Below are positions 53,749 to 62,634 of a stretch of 64,000 nt of DNA, one piece after another. The notes beneath the pieces are model-generated. The model saw only the letters and a program-made list of their open reading frames with translations, was not told where the DNA came from and made no database searches. The stretch is from NCBI GenBank assembly GCA_963764235.1, contig CAVXRO010000011.1, forward strand, positions 62,001 to 126,000, read 5' to 3'. The first letter of the stretch is position 1. The number at the start of each line of letters is the position of its first letter. This DNA is from DATFVA01 sp963764235. GTDB taxonomy: Bacteria; Bacteroidota; Ignavibacteria; Ignavibacteriales; Ignavibacteriaceae. The position numbers and the translations under genes were made by a program.

Positions 53749-54261
53749 TCACTTCACAGATCCGGTGAATTTCTCTATAATCTGCCTGTGCATCGGATAC
53801 ATTTCCAGCAAATCTTTTCTGTCGGCAAGTTCAAAATCCTCAAAATCGAATCCCGGCGAAACTGTGCATCCCACAAGGGAAAATGAACTTTTCTCCATAA
53901 CCTCTGCAGCAAACCAATGCCCGGCAGGGATTACTGCCTGGAATACTTCGCCTTTCTCTATTTCTTTACCCAAGATGACTTCTGATAAATCCCCTGTTTT
54001 GCTTATAATATAAATCTTTATCCTGCTGCCGTCATAAAAATGCCAGAGTTCATCTGACTTCAGACAGTGAAACTTTGAAACATGGCTTCCTTCCAAAACG
54101 AAATATATAGATGTGGAAACTGATCTTTCTCTTTTTAACTTATTGGGAAGTACTTCCGGGAGGATTATTTCTCCCGATCGGTATATCTCCTTAAAATATC
54201 CCCCTTCGGGATGAGGCTGGAGTCCCAGTTTTTCAATATATAACCTGGCTTTTTTATTCAT
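53749..54261 (-). CDS. DUF985 cupin-fold protein
   Basis: The 170-residue protein matches the DUF985 cupin family: 'LGLQPHPEGGYFKEIYRS' near the N-terminus, 'TSIYFVLEGSHVSKFH', 'DELWHFYDGS', 'QAVIPAGHWFAAE', 'FSLVGCTVSPGFDFEDFE' and a late 'HRQII'. The family has a sugar-isomerase-like cupin fold; its reaction is not known. It begins 15 bases after the stop of the T9SS deiminase gene, so the two may be co-transcribed. Confidence 0.92.
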   Translation of the reverse strand: MNKKARLYIEKLGLQPHPEGGYFKEIYRSGEIILPEVLPNKLKRERSVSTSIYFVLEGSHVSKFHCLKSDELWHFYDGSRIKIYIISKTGDLSEVILGKEIEKGEVFQAVIPAGHWFAAEVMEKSSFSLVGCTVSPGFDFEDFELADRKDLLEMYPMHRQIIEKFTGSVK

Positions 54262-54276
54262 TTCTGCAATTGTAAA

Positions 54277-55455
54277 TTACCTGAGCAGCACCATCTTTCT
54301 AACTATGCTAAAGCTGCCTGACGTTATCTGGTAAAAATAAATACCGCTCGGAAGGCTGGTTGCATCAAATTCCACAGTATAGCTTCCTGCTGATTTTTGT
54401 TCATTAACCAGGATAGCAATTTCGTTGCCCAGTATATCAAATATTTTCAACTGAACTGGTTTAATTTTCTCTTTTCCCTGCCCTATAACAAAGTTTATTT
54501 TGGTTACCGGATTAAACGGATTCGGGTAATTCTGTTCCAAAACATAATCGTATGGTTCTGTTTTAACATTTGTTTCTGCCAGTATATTTTCACTTCCGTC
54601 AAAATCGAACTGCTTTAGTCTGTAGGTATACTCTCCCTCCCCTGTAACCCGGTCGGTATATTCATACCTGCTGATCCTGGTGGAGTTCCCGTTTCCTTCA
54701 ATATATCCTATCACCGCAAATCCATTACCCGCAGTTTTCCTTTCAATTTCGAAACCTCTGCAGTTTAATTCGGAAGCAGTACTCCATCTCAGTATTACCG
54801 AATCACCGGCAGCGTCAGCTTTAAATGAAAGCAATTCAACAGGAACCTCGTCGCTCACCCTGAAATGGTAAAATCCGGATGGTGCAGTTAATGGTTTGGC
54901 TGTTTCACGGCCATCATTTGAAACAGCCTGCAGATAATAAAAAATTTCAGTGCCGGCAGTTTGTGAAGGAATCGATGCTGTAAATGAATCCGGTGAAACT
55001 TCAGTCATCGGAAAAGAAGAATAACCTGTTGTTGTATCAGTCGTCCATAAAACCTCAGCGTTCATTATTCCCGAAGCGTTGTGAATCTTTGCATTTATTT
55101 CAAAGGGACCTGTATATGCCACGGTGCCTGAAATAGAGGGATGAGAAATAAGTAACGGATTAAAAACCCCGATTTCCTTTGTGATACAATGGATCGCTCC
55201 CAGTGCAGGAATAATTGAATTTGAATTTATCCCGACGATATTATACCCCGGCATAGCTTCCCTGTAAATGCGAAAAGCTGTTGTGTCGTACTGGTATTCA
55301 TAAGTTGGAATGATAACTGTTTTATTTATAATGACTGAATTAGTGTACGTCCGGTAATCACCACCTTGGTTCGGGTAATAGCCGTTTGCATCGGGCGGCA
55401 TGGGTATTCTGACAACTTTGAAACGCTCTTCCGTAGCAGGTAAGGAAGTTGTCAA
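54277..55455 (-). CDS. T9SS-exported arginine-deiminase-like protein, C-terminal part (frameshifted)
   Basis: This is the second frame of a gene interrupted near 55437-55455. It continues the deiminase fold ('TYEYQYD', 'ALGAIHCIT' with the catalytic Cys90 of this frame), then an Ig-like domain (about 110-215), a 'PVELLSFKA' lead-in and a T9SS type A sorting domain ('EQNYPNPFNPVTKI', 'SGIYFYQI', end 'IVRKMVLLR'). It overlaps the first frame by 98 bases; deleting one base joins them. It has no ribosome site of its own. The order catalytic domain, Ig-like domain, sorting domain matches the secreted peptidylarginine deiminase of Porphyromonas gingivalis. Confidence 0.85.
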   Translation of the reverse strand: MTTSLPATEERFKVVRIPMPPDANGYYPNQGGDYRTYTNSVIINKTVIIPTYEYQYDTTAFRIYREAMPGYNIVGINSNSIIPALGAIHCITKEIGVFNPLLISHPSISGTVAYTGPFEINAKIHNASGIMNAEVLWTTDTTTGYSSFPMTEVSPDSFTASIPSQTAGTEIFYYLQAVSNDGRETAKPLTAPSGFYHFRVSDEVPVELLSFKADAAGDSVILRWSTASELNCRGFEIERKTAGNGFAVIGYIEGNGNSTRISRYEYTDRVTGEGEYTYRLKQFDFDGSENILAETNVKTEPYDYVLEQNYPNPFNPVTKINFVIGQGKEKIKPVQLKIFDILGNEIAILVNEQKSAGSYTVEFDATSLPSGIYFYQITSGSFSIVRKMVLLR

Positions 55456-56284
55456 GGATGTACTGCAGGTTAGCTTCTATACCGGGACCATCAGCAACAC
55501 CCTGGGGATATTCGCCAACCAGCAGGGTTTCTTCATCAAGAAGCTTCATATGCATATCAATATGATGAATTCCATCATACGGCAGGGTATTCATCTTGAT
55601 ATAGCGAGCAAGTCCCATATATAGTTTCATTATCGTGTCGATCTGCGCTTCGGTCTTCCCAGGGTTCTCATTCATAATAAGGCGGCTTGAAAACCCTGTT
55701 CCATGACCGTCCGTCATAAAATTACCGCCGGTAGCTATCAGATCGTACGGCGGAAGGGTGGTCTGGTGAATCGGGGTATTTATGTAGTCAGCAAAGAAAG
55801 CTGGAACCACATCATCGTCGGGACGCGGCCGGTTATAAATCCAGTCGATTATCTTCATACTGTCTGCATCATCCTTATACACTGTCCACGGCCCGTAATC
55901 CCGGCACCAAATTGAATTATAGTTTGTAATAAGGAACCTGAGATTAACCAGCGGGATGCCGCCCTGGGTGAGATAACTTTTTACTGAATTTGAATCACTG
56001 CAGACAATATAAACCAATCCCTCTTCCTGAGCATAATCGACAACCTGTCTCAGGATAGATAAATAAGAGGTCCATGTTATCATTATGCCCTGCAGTTCCT
56101 CCCATTCTGCCATCGTTCTTACCGGACCTGCGGGAGGGTTTGTGAATAACGGATTGACAGGGGGATGGTAATTATTCCATAAAGCCTCTTCTTCTGCTGT
56201 CATCTTATGCTGCAGATCCTGCGAATAGATAAGGGTGTGTGCACAAATGAAAAAAATAATACATAACAAAAATAATTTCATCAT
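55358..56284 (-). CDS. T9SS-exported arginine-deiminase-like protein, N-terminal part (frameshifted)
   Basis: This frame has a signal peptide (1-21, ending 'YSQ') and the first two thirds of a porphyromonas-type peptidylarginine deiminase / agmatine deiminase domain: 'WCRDYGPW' (Asp129), 'TGGNFMTDG' and 'HIDMHMKLLD' (His241, Asp243). The catalytic Cys lies in the other frame. After 'YILDNF' the frame runs into a short unrelated tail and a stop. Such enzymes convert arginine side chains to citrulline or agmatine to carbamoylputrescine; export points to an extracellular substrate. As read here, neither half would be active alone. Confidence 0.85.
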   Translation of the reverse strand: MMKLFLLCIIFFICAHTLIYSQDLQHKMTAEEEALWNNYHPPVNPLFTNPPAGPVRTMAEWEELQGIMITWTSYLSILRQVVDYAQEEGLVYIVCSDSNSVKSYLTQGGIPLVNLRFLITNYNSIWCRDYGPWTVYKDDADSMKIIDWIYNRPRPDDDVVPAFFADYINTPIHQTTLPPYDLIATGGNFMTDGHGTGFSSRLIMNENPGKTEAQIDTIMKLYMGLARYIKMNTLPYDGIHHIDMHMKLLDEETLLVGEYPQGVADGPGIEANLQYILDNFLTCYGRAFQSCQNTHAARCKRLLPEPRW

Positions 56285-56393
56285 GATCCCCGGAATAAAA
56301 TGGTTAATAAATCTAACAATATTTTTCCAATGTTTGTTTAATCAAATCAAACGAAATTATTTGTGCTATAAAAAACTTCCACTGTTACTTCGG

Positions 56394-57042
56394 TCAGGCT
56401 GACCTTAATTTCTTCTCATGCATCTTATCCATTATAATCAGCGATACCGCCAGAATTCCTGAAACCAGCAGCCCCGTATCTTCATAAATCCCGAGCTGCA
56501 ATCGCAGCTGATATCCCTAGTAATGCCCAGAGAAAAGGTATTATGAGCAGATATAGAGGAATCCTTTCGGTGGTTAAAAGAAACATTCCGAATGTAAAAA
56601 TAGTAGTTGGACATGGAAGTCCAAATGTCGGATTCTCTGGGTATATGTGTCCAAAATAAACATTTAGAAGCGGGTATATTATTAAAGCATACAAGATGAA
56701 AACGAGTCCCGTATAGTGATTCAGATCTTTAATAAATCCGAATTTCAGTTTTTTGTCGATAATTCCGGATTTCAGAATAAATAAAGCCTGAAGTATGAAG
56801 GCAGTCCCGAAAATGTATGCGGCAGGGTTGATTGACGAGAAAAATATTAAGTGATAGACAATGCCGACCCACAACCAGAAGAAGGCCAGTATCCACGATA
56901 TCAGGATATCAGCGAAATTTCTTTTTCTGAATACCTGAATAATTATGAATATTGCTGCAATAAATAAAACAGCCTGAAATGGATAAACTGCGTTATTGTA
57001 CGATTTAAAAACCCCCAGGAATTGATCTATTGTAAAAGGCAT
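56394..57042 (-). pseudogene. DUF6064 membrane protein with a frameshift near its C-terminus
   Basis: The start at 57042 follows AGGAGGGGAG; a longer frame from 57135 passes through the M48 terminator and is rejected. The first frame (to 56482) gives 186 residues with six helices and the DUF6064 pattern 'MPFTIDQFLGVF', 'WLWVGIVYH' and 'PCPTTIFTFGMFLL'. It stops inside the last helices. One base later in frame, the sequence continues 'GIYEDTGLLVSGILAVSLII' to a stop at 56394-56396, which fits the expected C-terminus. Removing one base near 56490-56500 restores a full-length protein. Function of the family is unknown. Confidence 0.75.
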
Positions 57043-57123
57043 CTCCCCTCCTCTTAATAATTGAAATTCTATAGTAAAATTATAATTTTCCGGAAGGTTA
57101 TTCAAGTAAAGATCATCCGTGAC

Positions 57124-57159
57124 AAAAAAAAGCATACCGCTTTAGAAACGATATGCTTT
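57124..57159 (-). terminator. Rho-independent terminator of the M48 protease gene
   Basis: On the minus strand AAAGCATATCG and CGGTATGCTTT form an 11-bp stem with one G-U pair and a 9-base loop, followed by eight T. It lies 12 bases after the restored stop of the M48 gene, which supports the restored frame as the true end of that gene. Confidence 0.85.
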
Positions 57160-57170
57160 ATCCTTCTTTA

Positions 57171-57975
57171 TCACTTCTTATAGTATTTCATCGCATCAGG
57201 AATTTCCGATTTAATATCGTTGATTCTTGTCTGGTTCGCCGGGTGATCGCTTAAAAATACCGGCGGCGATCCCTGGCTCTGTGCCTGCATTCTCTGCCAG
57301 AATTCCAGGGCTCCATGGGGATCATAACCTGCCATTGCCATGAAAATTTAATCCCAGGTGATCAGCTTCACTCTCCTGGGTCCTGCTGAACGGCAGCAGA
57401 ACTCCTACTTCCGCACCCAAACCATATGCAGCCATCCATAGCTGCTGAGTCTGCTGAGGTTTATCCTGAAGTGCTTGCGAGAGTGCCACTCCTCCTAGCT
57501 GAGCAAGAAGAGCCTGGCTCATCCTTTCATTACCGTGATGAGCAACAGCATGCGCGATTTCATGTCCCAGTACCACTGCCAGCCCGTTTTCATCCTTTGT
57601 GATCGGAAGAATACCTGTGTAGACAACAATCTTCCCTCCCGGCATACACCAGGCATTTGCCTGTGGATCTTCAACAAGATGGTATTCCCACTTATAGTTA
57701 CTGATTTCCCCTGATTTTCCGTTTTGTCTTAAGTACTGCTCAACAGCAGAAGCGATATTACTTCCAACTTTCCTTACCAGGGCAACCTGCTGCGCATTAT
57801 TGCTTTCCTGGTGTTCTTTCAAAAACTGGTTGTACTGGCTGAAGCTCATCGAAAGCATCTCGCTTTCAGGTATAAGGTTCAGCTGCTTTCTCCCGGTAAT
57901 CGGGGCAGTACTGCAAGACATAAATAAGAATGAAAAAAGAGCGATGGATAGAAGATAGTTCCTAAGTTGTTTCAT
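57171..57975 (-). pseudogene. M48 family metalloprotease lipoprotein with a frameshift
   Basis: The first frame (57975 to 57322) encodes 217 residues with a lipoprotein signal (lipobox 'FMSC', Cys21), zinc motif 'GHEIAHAVAHHG' (His138, Glu139, His142) and the third-ligand motif 'ESEADHLGLNF'. It then stops early. In the next frame the protein continues 'MAMAGYDPHGALEFWQRM', 'FLSDHPANQTRI' and ends 'AMKYYKK' at 57171-57173, as in BepA/LoiP-like M48 proteins. The switch point is an A4/T4 run at 57343-57346, where one fewer base restores a complete gene. Probably a periplasmic outer-membrane quality-control protease. Confidence 0.82.
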
Positions 57976-58175
57976 AGTCTTATCTCTTTATAATTATAAT
58001 AATTATGAAAATAGAAAACTTTATCCCGCCGGGATATGACAGAAGACAAGCAACGATTCACTCCAGGTAAAAACTTTATGTCTCCTCAATTCAGATGTAC
58101 CTTTTACACGGAGATGAAAGAATAAATTATAGTAAGCATGAAACATGTTCCGGTATCGTGGCAGGCTGCGATACT

Positions 58176-58189
58176 GTGATAATTATCAC
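58176..58189. promoter_or_regulatory. Perfect 14-bp palindrome upstream of the phosphorelay genes
   Basis: GTGATAATTATCAC is a perfect dyad without spacer, 63 bases upstream of the histidine kinase start. It is a candidate operator for the downstream three-gene cassette. No matching site was noticed elsewhere in the window. Confidence 0.4.
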
Positions 58190-58251
58190 GAATAATTCTT
58201 TTATTAGTCAATATGAAAATGATTACATTTATAATTCGATGAGGGAAAAAA

Positions 58252-59361
58252 ATGAACAAGCCGGAAACTAAGGTTATCTTTTCTCAAGATAACTTAAAAT
58301 TAATCTCCTTACTCGATGTACTACGGATACCCGCAGTAGTTATAGAACCCTTATATGATTCTGGAGGAGAGATTCATGATTTCCGATCTATTTACGTAAA
58401 CGATCCGGCTGTTAAATCTCTAAATGGTTCCCGGAATGAAATTGAAGAACAAAGCTTCTCAATATTTTTCCCCGGATATAATACGGATAAATTATCAGAT
58501 CAGTTAAAACAGGTATTTAGTGAAGCGACTTCAAAGGAAATAACAGCTGAGAAAAATGATCCTTTACTGCCCGGCAGTTCCCTGCAGATTAACGCAGTCA
58601 GGATCGGTGAGCAGATTATTTTAAACTGGAAAGAGGATGGGAAACTTGAGGACCAGACAGAGACTATCCGACTTCTAAAGAATTCTAACCAGGATCTGGA
58701 ACAATTCGCTTACATAGCCTCTCATGATCTGCAGGAACCAATCAGAATGGTTATGAGTTTCACTCAACTCATTGAAAAAAGGTATAGCTATCTATTCGAT
58801 GAAGAGGGTAAGGAATTTATTTACTACGCAGTGGACGGAGCCAGGCGAATGAAAGCGCTTATAGATAAACTCCTGGAATTCTCGAGGGTCAGAACAGTAC
58901 AAAGAAAATGGAAAGAAATCGATATTAATCAGTTGATTGAAAACATCATTGACGATTTTGGAATGACACTCCATGATAAAAATACCCGGATTAAATATAA
59001 TAATCTGCCTGTTATTGTTTCAGATGAATCCCTTGTAAGCAGAATTTTCTCTAACCTGATCTCCAATGCTTTAAAATACAGCAGAGATAATATTCCTGAA
59101 ATAAATATCTCGGCTGAAGAAAATGCAAAGGAGTGGATCTTCTCAATTGCCGATAACGGAATAGGGATCAAAAAAGAATACTTTGAAAAAATATTTTTGA
59201 TGTTCCAGAGGCTGCACGGAAAGACAGAATATCCCGGAATGGGAATGGGACTCGCAATCTGTAAAAGAATTGTCGATACACTCGGAGGTAGGATATGGCT
59301 CGAGTCTCAGCCTGACCTGGGGACATCCTTTTATTTTACAATACCTAAAAAAGGAGTGTGA
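58252..59361 (+). CDS. Cytoplasmic sensor histidine kinase (phytochrome-like HisKA)
   Basis: The 369-residue soluble protein has a PAS-like N-terminus (about 15-130), a short coiled coil, HisKA with 'FAYIASHDLQEPIRMV' (His158), N-box 'NLISNALKYS', 'DNGIGIKKEYFEKIF' and 'GMGMGLAICKRIV'. The 'SHDLQEPL/I' H-box is typical of phytochrome-like kinases that pair with Rcp1-type regulators, and such a regulator follows with overlapping stop and start region. GAGGG precedes the ATG. No membrane helix is present, so the signal is intracellular. Confidence 0.94.
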   Translation: MNKPETKVIFSQDNLKLISLLDVLRIPAVVIEPLYDSGGEIHDFRSIYVNDPAVKSLNGSRNEIEEQSFSIFFPGYNTDKLSDQLKQVFSEATSKEITAEKNDPLLPGSSLQINAVRIGEQIILNWKEDGKLEDQTETIRLLKNSNQDLEQFAYIASHDLQEPIRMVMSFTQLIEKRYSYLFDEEGKEFIYYAVDGARRMKALIDKLLEFSRVRTVQRKWKEIDINQLIENIIDDFGMTLHDKNTRIKYNNLPVIVSDESLVSRIFSNLISNALKYSRDNIPEINISAEENAKEWIFSIADNGIGIKKEYFEKIFLMFQRLHGKTEYPGMGMGLAICKRIVDTLGGRIWLESQPDLGTSFYFTIPKKGV

Positions 59362-59363
59362 TT

Positions 59364-59807
59364 ATGTCGATGGAAGTGTTCCGCCCTGTAGAAATACTCT
59401 TAGTGGAGGATAATCCGGGTGATGTACTGCTGATCCGGGAATCATTAAAGGAAAATAAATTCCTTACCGAATTGACCGTTATAAATGACGGAGAACAGGC
59501 GGTCAATTACCTCCGAAAGAAAAACGAATACTCAGATGCTGTCACCCCTGATATTATACTGCTTGATTTGAACTTACCCAAAAAGGACGGCCGTGAAGTC
59601 CTGATGGAGATTAAGCAGGATGAACAGCTGAGAACAATACCGGTTGTTGTTTTGACCTCCTCTACCGCCGAGGAAGATATTTTGAAAAGCTATGAAAACC
59701 ATGCAAATTGTTTTATTACCAAACCTGTGGATCTTGATAATTTTATTAAAGTTATTAAATCGATAAAAAATTTCTGGTTCACCATAGTTAAGCTTCCAAC
59801 TCAATGA
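59364..59807 (+). CDS. Rcp1-like single-domain response regulator
   Basis: The protein has 147 residues from the ATG at 59364, with GGAG at the right distance; an in-frame GTG at 59358 overlaps the kinase stop. It is a receiver with 'ILLVEDNPGD', phospho-acceptor Asp68 in 'IILLDLNLPKKDG', and 'TKPVDLDNF'. The 'EDNPGD' start and longer loop are typical of Rcp1 regulators, cognate partners of phytochrome-like kinases. The stop overlaps the next ATG. Confidence 0.94.
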   Translation: MSMEVFRPVEILLVEDNPGDVLLIRESLKENKFLTELTVINDGEQAVNYLRKKNEYSDAVTPDIILLDLNLPKKDGREVLMEIKQDEQLRTIPVVVLTSSTAEEDILKSYENHANCFITKPVDLDNFIKVIKSIKNFWFTIVKLPTQ

Positions 59808-59815
59808 GGGAACAA

Positions 59816-60874
59816 ATGATTGTTAAAGAGAAAACAGCAGAAATATCTGTAATGCTGATTGAAGATAATCCGGGAGACCAGCTGCTTATCAGGGAACACC
59901 TGGATGATTTAGAATCAACAGCTTACAGGCTGACAACCTGTTCAAATATGGCTGACGCTCTGGCAACATTGAAAAAGGATAATTTTGATGTTATCATTCT
60001 TGATCCGGGATTGCCAGACAGCAGCGGACTTAATTCTCTCATATCTGTACACAGTAAAAATGACCAAATACCTATTATTGTACTTACAATAAACGATTCC
60101 GATACAATGGGATTGAAAGCGATCCAGAATGGGGCCCAGGATTTTTTGAATAAGAATGAACTCATGGTGCAGAATCTGAACAAATCAATAATGTATGCAA
60201 TAAACAGGAAAATGCTGGAGCAGAATCTCACCCGGTCACTCAGGATGTATGAAAGTACTTTTGAGCAGGCTGTAGTCGGATTCGCACATTTATCTACTTC
60301 TTTATCTTTTACAAGAGTTAATCATAAGTTTTGCGATATACTGGGCTATACCAGGGATGAATTACTGGGAAAATCAATAAATGTAGTAACGCATCCTGAC
60401 GACCTTGAGACTGATCTTAAACATTTTGATAAATTAATTTCAGAGAAAATTAAAAATTATACACTTGAAAAAAGGTTTATCAGGAAAGACGGATCGGTTG
60501 TCTGGACAAATATAACAAGAACCGCCATCTTAAACTCAGCTAAAGAAATCGAATATTTCTTTACTACCCTGGAAGATATTACAGAACGAAAATCCCTCCT
60601 CACTGAACTGCAAAAACAGAAAGTCCTGCTTGAGAATATCTTTGACATTCTTCCGGTTGGAGTTTGTATTATAAACAGCGAGGGAAATCTTCTCAGCAAT
60701 AATAAAAAATTCGAGGAAATCTGGGTTGGGTCCGAATACAGGAATCTTAGCGATCATAAAAAATACCATGCCTGGAAGATCGATACCGGCAAGGAAGTTA
60801 TGGCAGAAGACTGGGCAAGCTACAGGGCGCTAAAGTATAATGAAATCACTGTGGGAGAAATATATAAAAATTGA
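59816..60874 (+). CDS. Receiver-PAS-PAS protein, N-terminal part of a frameshifted hybrid kinase
   Basis: The ATG at 59816 follows GAGGG; the ATG at 59804 overlaps the upstream stop and is the alternative. The frame has a receiver ('MLIEDNPGD', Asp63 in 'ILDPGLPDSSG'), then a PAS domain ('FEQAVVGFAHLS' to 'YFFTTLEDITERK') and the start of a second PAS. It stops at 60874 right after a run of five A (60866-60870). Reading four A joins it to the next frame without loss ('TVGEIYK' + 'IECFDG'). Confidence 0.87.
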   Translation: MIVKEKTAEISVMLIEDNPGDQLLIREHLDDLESTAYRLTTCSNMADALATLKKDNFDVIILDPGLPDSSGLNSLISVHSKNDQIPIIVLTINDSDTMGLKAIQNGAQDFLNKNELMVQNLNKSIMYAINRKMLEQNLTRSLRMYESTFEQAVVGFAHLSTSLSFTRVNHKFCDILGYTRDELLGKSINVVTHPDDLETDLKHFDKLISEKIKNYTLEKRFIRKDGSVVWTNITRTAILNSAKEIEYFFTTLEDITERKSLLTELQKQKVLLENIFDILPVGVCIINSEGNLLSNNKKFEEIWVGSEYRNLSDHKKYHAWKIDTGKEVMAEDWASYRALKYNEITVGEIYKN

Positions 60875-61619
60875 GTGTTTTGACGGTTCACAGAAAGTAA
60901 TATTGAATTCAGCTATCCCCCTTGTTATCAAGGATAAGGTCATTGCTGCTTTAAGTGTGATTGAGGATATAACGAGACTCGCAGAAACTGAAAATGAGCT
61001 TAAAAAACTGTTAATTGAAAAGGATATGCTAATAAAAGAATCAAACCACAGGATTAAAAACAATCTTCAGCTTATGTCGAGCCTGCTAAATCTCCAGGCC
61101 GCAAATTCAGAGGATATCTATGTGAAAGAGATTCTCAATGATAGTATGAGCAGGATAGCCTCCGTTTCAGTCCTACATGACTATTTATACCGTTCTGCCA
61201 ACATCAACATGGTCAATATCCAGTTATATATCTTTAAGGTTACAGAACATATCAGGAAAATCCTTCTTTCAAAATCTGATAAAATTAAAATTATACGGAA
61301 TATAGATGTTTTTGAAGTAAACTCCGGTCTTGCAATTGCACTCGGTCTTGTACTGAGTGAGCTTGTCACAAACGCAGTCAAATATGCTTTTCGGAACAGA
61401 AAAGAAGGAACGATTAAAATTGAATTAAAAAAACAGGATGGAAACATTCATTTGAAGATTAGTGATAATGGGACCGGGATAAAGCAAAAAATCGACCTTA
61501 AGGCTGCACCTTCCCTCGGACTACAGATCGTGTATTCGTTGGTTGCACAGTATCACGGAAGTATTGATTATAAAGTTGATAAAGGCACTGAATTTGTCAT
61601 AATTCTGCCTCTGAAATAA
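60840..61619 (+). CDS. HisKA_2-type histidine kinase, C-terminal part of the frameshifted hybrid kinase
   Basis: The real sequence begins near 60868 with the end of the second PAS ('IECFDGSQKVIL', 'IEDITRLAE'), then a HisKA_2 dimer domain ('IKESNHRIKNNLQLMSSLL', phospho-His in 'NHRIKNN') and an HATPase domain ('ELVTNAVKYAF', 'DNGTGI', 'LGLQIVYSLV'). The ATG at 60840 lies inside the upstream frame. Joined with the first part it gives a protein of about 600 residues: receiver, PAS, PAS, HisKA_2, HATPase. It probably closes the phosphorelay with the two upstream proteins. Confidence 0.87.
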   Translation: MKSLWEKYIKIECFDGSQKVILNSAIPLVIKDKVIAALSVIEDITRLAETENELKKLLIEKDMLIKESNHRIKNNLQLMSSLLNLQAANSEDIYVKEILNDSMSRIASVSVLHDYLYRSANINMVNIQLYIFKVTEHIRKILLSKSDKIKIIRNIDVFEVNSGLAIALGLVLSELVTNAVKYAFRNRKEGTIKIELKKQDGNIHLKISDNGTGIKQKIDLKAAPSLGLQIVYSLVAQYHGSIDYKVDKGTEFVIILPLK

Positions 61620-61668
61620 GTTCAATTTGCAGACGCTTTTTATGCGAGCTTCCATAGAATAAACCTGT

Positions 61669-61819
61669 ACCACAAAATGGCAGACTACTTGGTATCCGTC
61701 TGTTTACAGCCTGTCATCGGTCTTTTATCCGCTTTTTGCTCAAAATGAGACAGTGCGAAAAACAACCAATAACGCAATTTTCAGTTGTAGAAATAATCAG
61801 CAGGGTGACAAAATGTCAC
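61669..61819. repeat. Dispersed intergenic repeat, copy B
   Basis: The same three-motif layout as at 26.7 kb: ACCACAAAATGGCAGAC (61669-61685), CTCAAAATGAGACA (61739-61752, identical in both copies) and GTGACAAAATGTCAC (61805-61819, a perfect 6+3+6 dyad). The CAAAATG cores are 66 and 66 bp apart. The stretch 'AATAACGCAATTTTC..TTGTAGAAA' aligns with copy A. Both flanking genes point into this gap, so it is not an ordinary promoter. Confidence 0.65.
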
Positions 61820-61821
61820 AC

Positions 61822-62631
61822 TTATTCCTTTACCCCACCCAGCATTATCCCTTTTATGTAATAGCGCTGAAGAACAAGAAAAACTACCACGACAGGTATG
61901 ATTGTGATTACAGATCCTGCCATCATAAGTTCGGGATCTTTAGTATGTTCGAGCATCAGGCTCGATAGTGCAACAGGAAGAGTATACATAGAATCATCTG
62001 TCAATGCGATCAGCGGCCATAGAAAGTCATTCCAGGTTCCGAGAAATGTAATTATTCCGAGAGTTACAAGTACCGGTATCGCAAGGGGAAGGATTATTCT
62101 TCTGTATACCTGAAAATCTGTAGCACCATCCATTTTGGCTGCTTCAATGAGACTATCCGGAATTGCCATGCAATGCTGCCTGATTAGAAAGATTCCGAAA
62201 ATGTTTGCCAGTCCCGTTACTAATATCGCCATATAGGTATTTATCAGTCCAACCGACTTTAACATAAGGAATAAGGGAAGCATCGTAACCTGGCTGGGGA
62301 CGATCATGTTAACCAGAAGCAGGTTGAACAGTCTGCTTTTTCCGGCAAACCTGTATTTGGCAAAAGCATAGCCTGCCATTGAATTAAAGAACAAAGAAAA
62401 AACTGTAACCATCGTTGAAAGGATGATGCTGTTCAGAAAGCTCCTGGCCACACTCAGCCTGGTGAGGAGGTGAACATACTGATCGAGCACAATATGAGCC
62501 GGGAAAAATACGGGCGGATACACGCTTGCCTCCCCGTCAGGCATAAACGAGGCAGATACCATCCATATGAACGGCACCAGCGTTAATATGGAAGTGATAG
62601 CAAGAAAAATGTATAGGGATATTTTTTTCAT
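61822..62631 (-). CDS. Carbohydrate ABC transporter permease (MalG/UgpE-like)
   Basis: The 269-residue protein has six helices and the EAA loop 'LIEAAKMDGATDFQVYRRIILPLA', plus 'TFLGTWNDFLWPL', typical of the CUT1 MalG/UgpE permeases. It follows the partner permease by three bases. The substrate is not determinable; no ATPase gene is in the visible part, and such systems often share MsmK/UgpC-type ATPases encoded elsewhere. Confidence 0.95.
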   Translation of the reverse strand: MKKISLYIFLAITSILTLVPFIWMVSASFMPDGEASVYPPVFFPAHIVLDQYVHLLTRLSVARSFLNSIILSTMVTVFSLFFNSMAGYAFAKYRFAGKSRLFNLLLVNMIVPSQVTMLPLFLMLKSVGLINTYMAILVTGLANIFGIFLIRQHCMAIPDSLIEAAKMDGATDFQVYRRIILPLAIPVLVTLGIITFLGTWNDFLWPLIALTDDSMYTLPVALSSLMLEHTKDPELMMAGSVITIIPVVVVFLVLQRYYIKGIMLGGVKE

Positions 62632-62634
62632 ATT

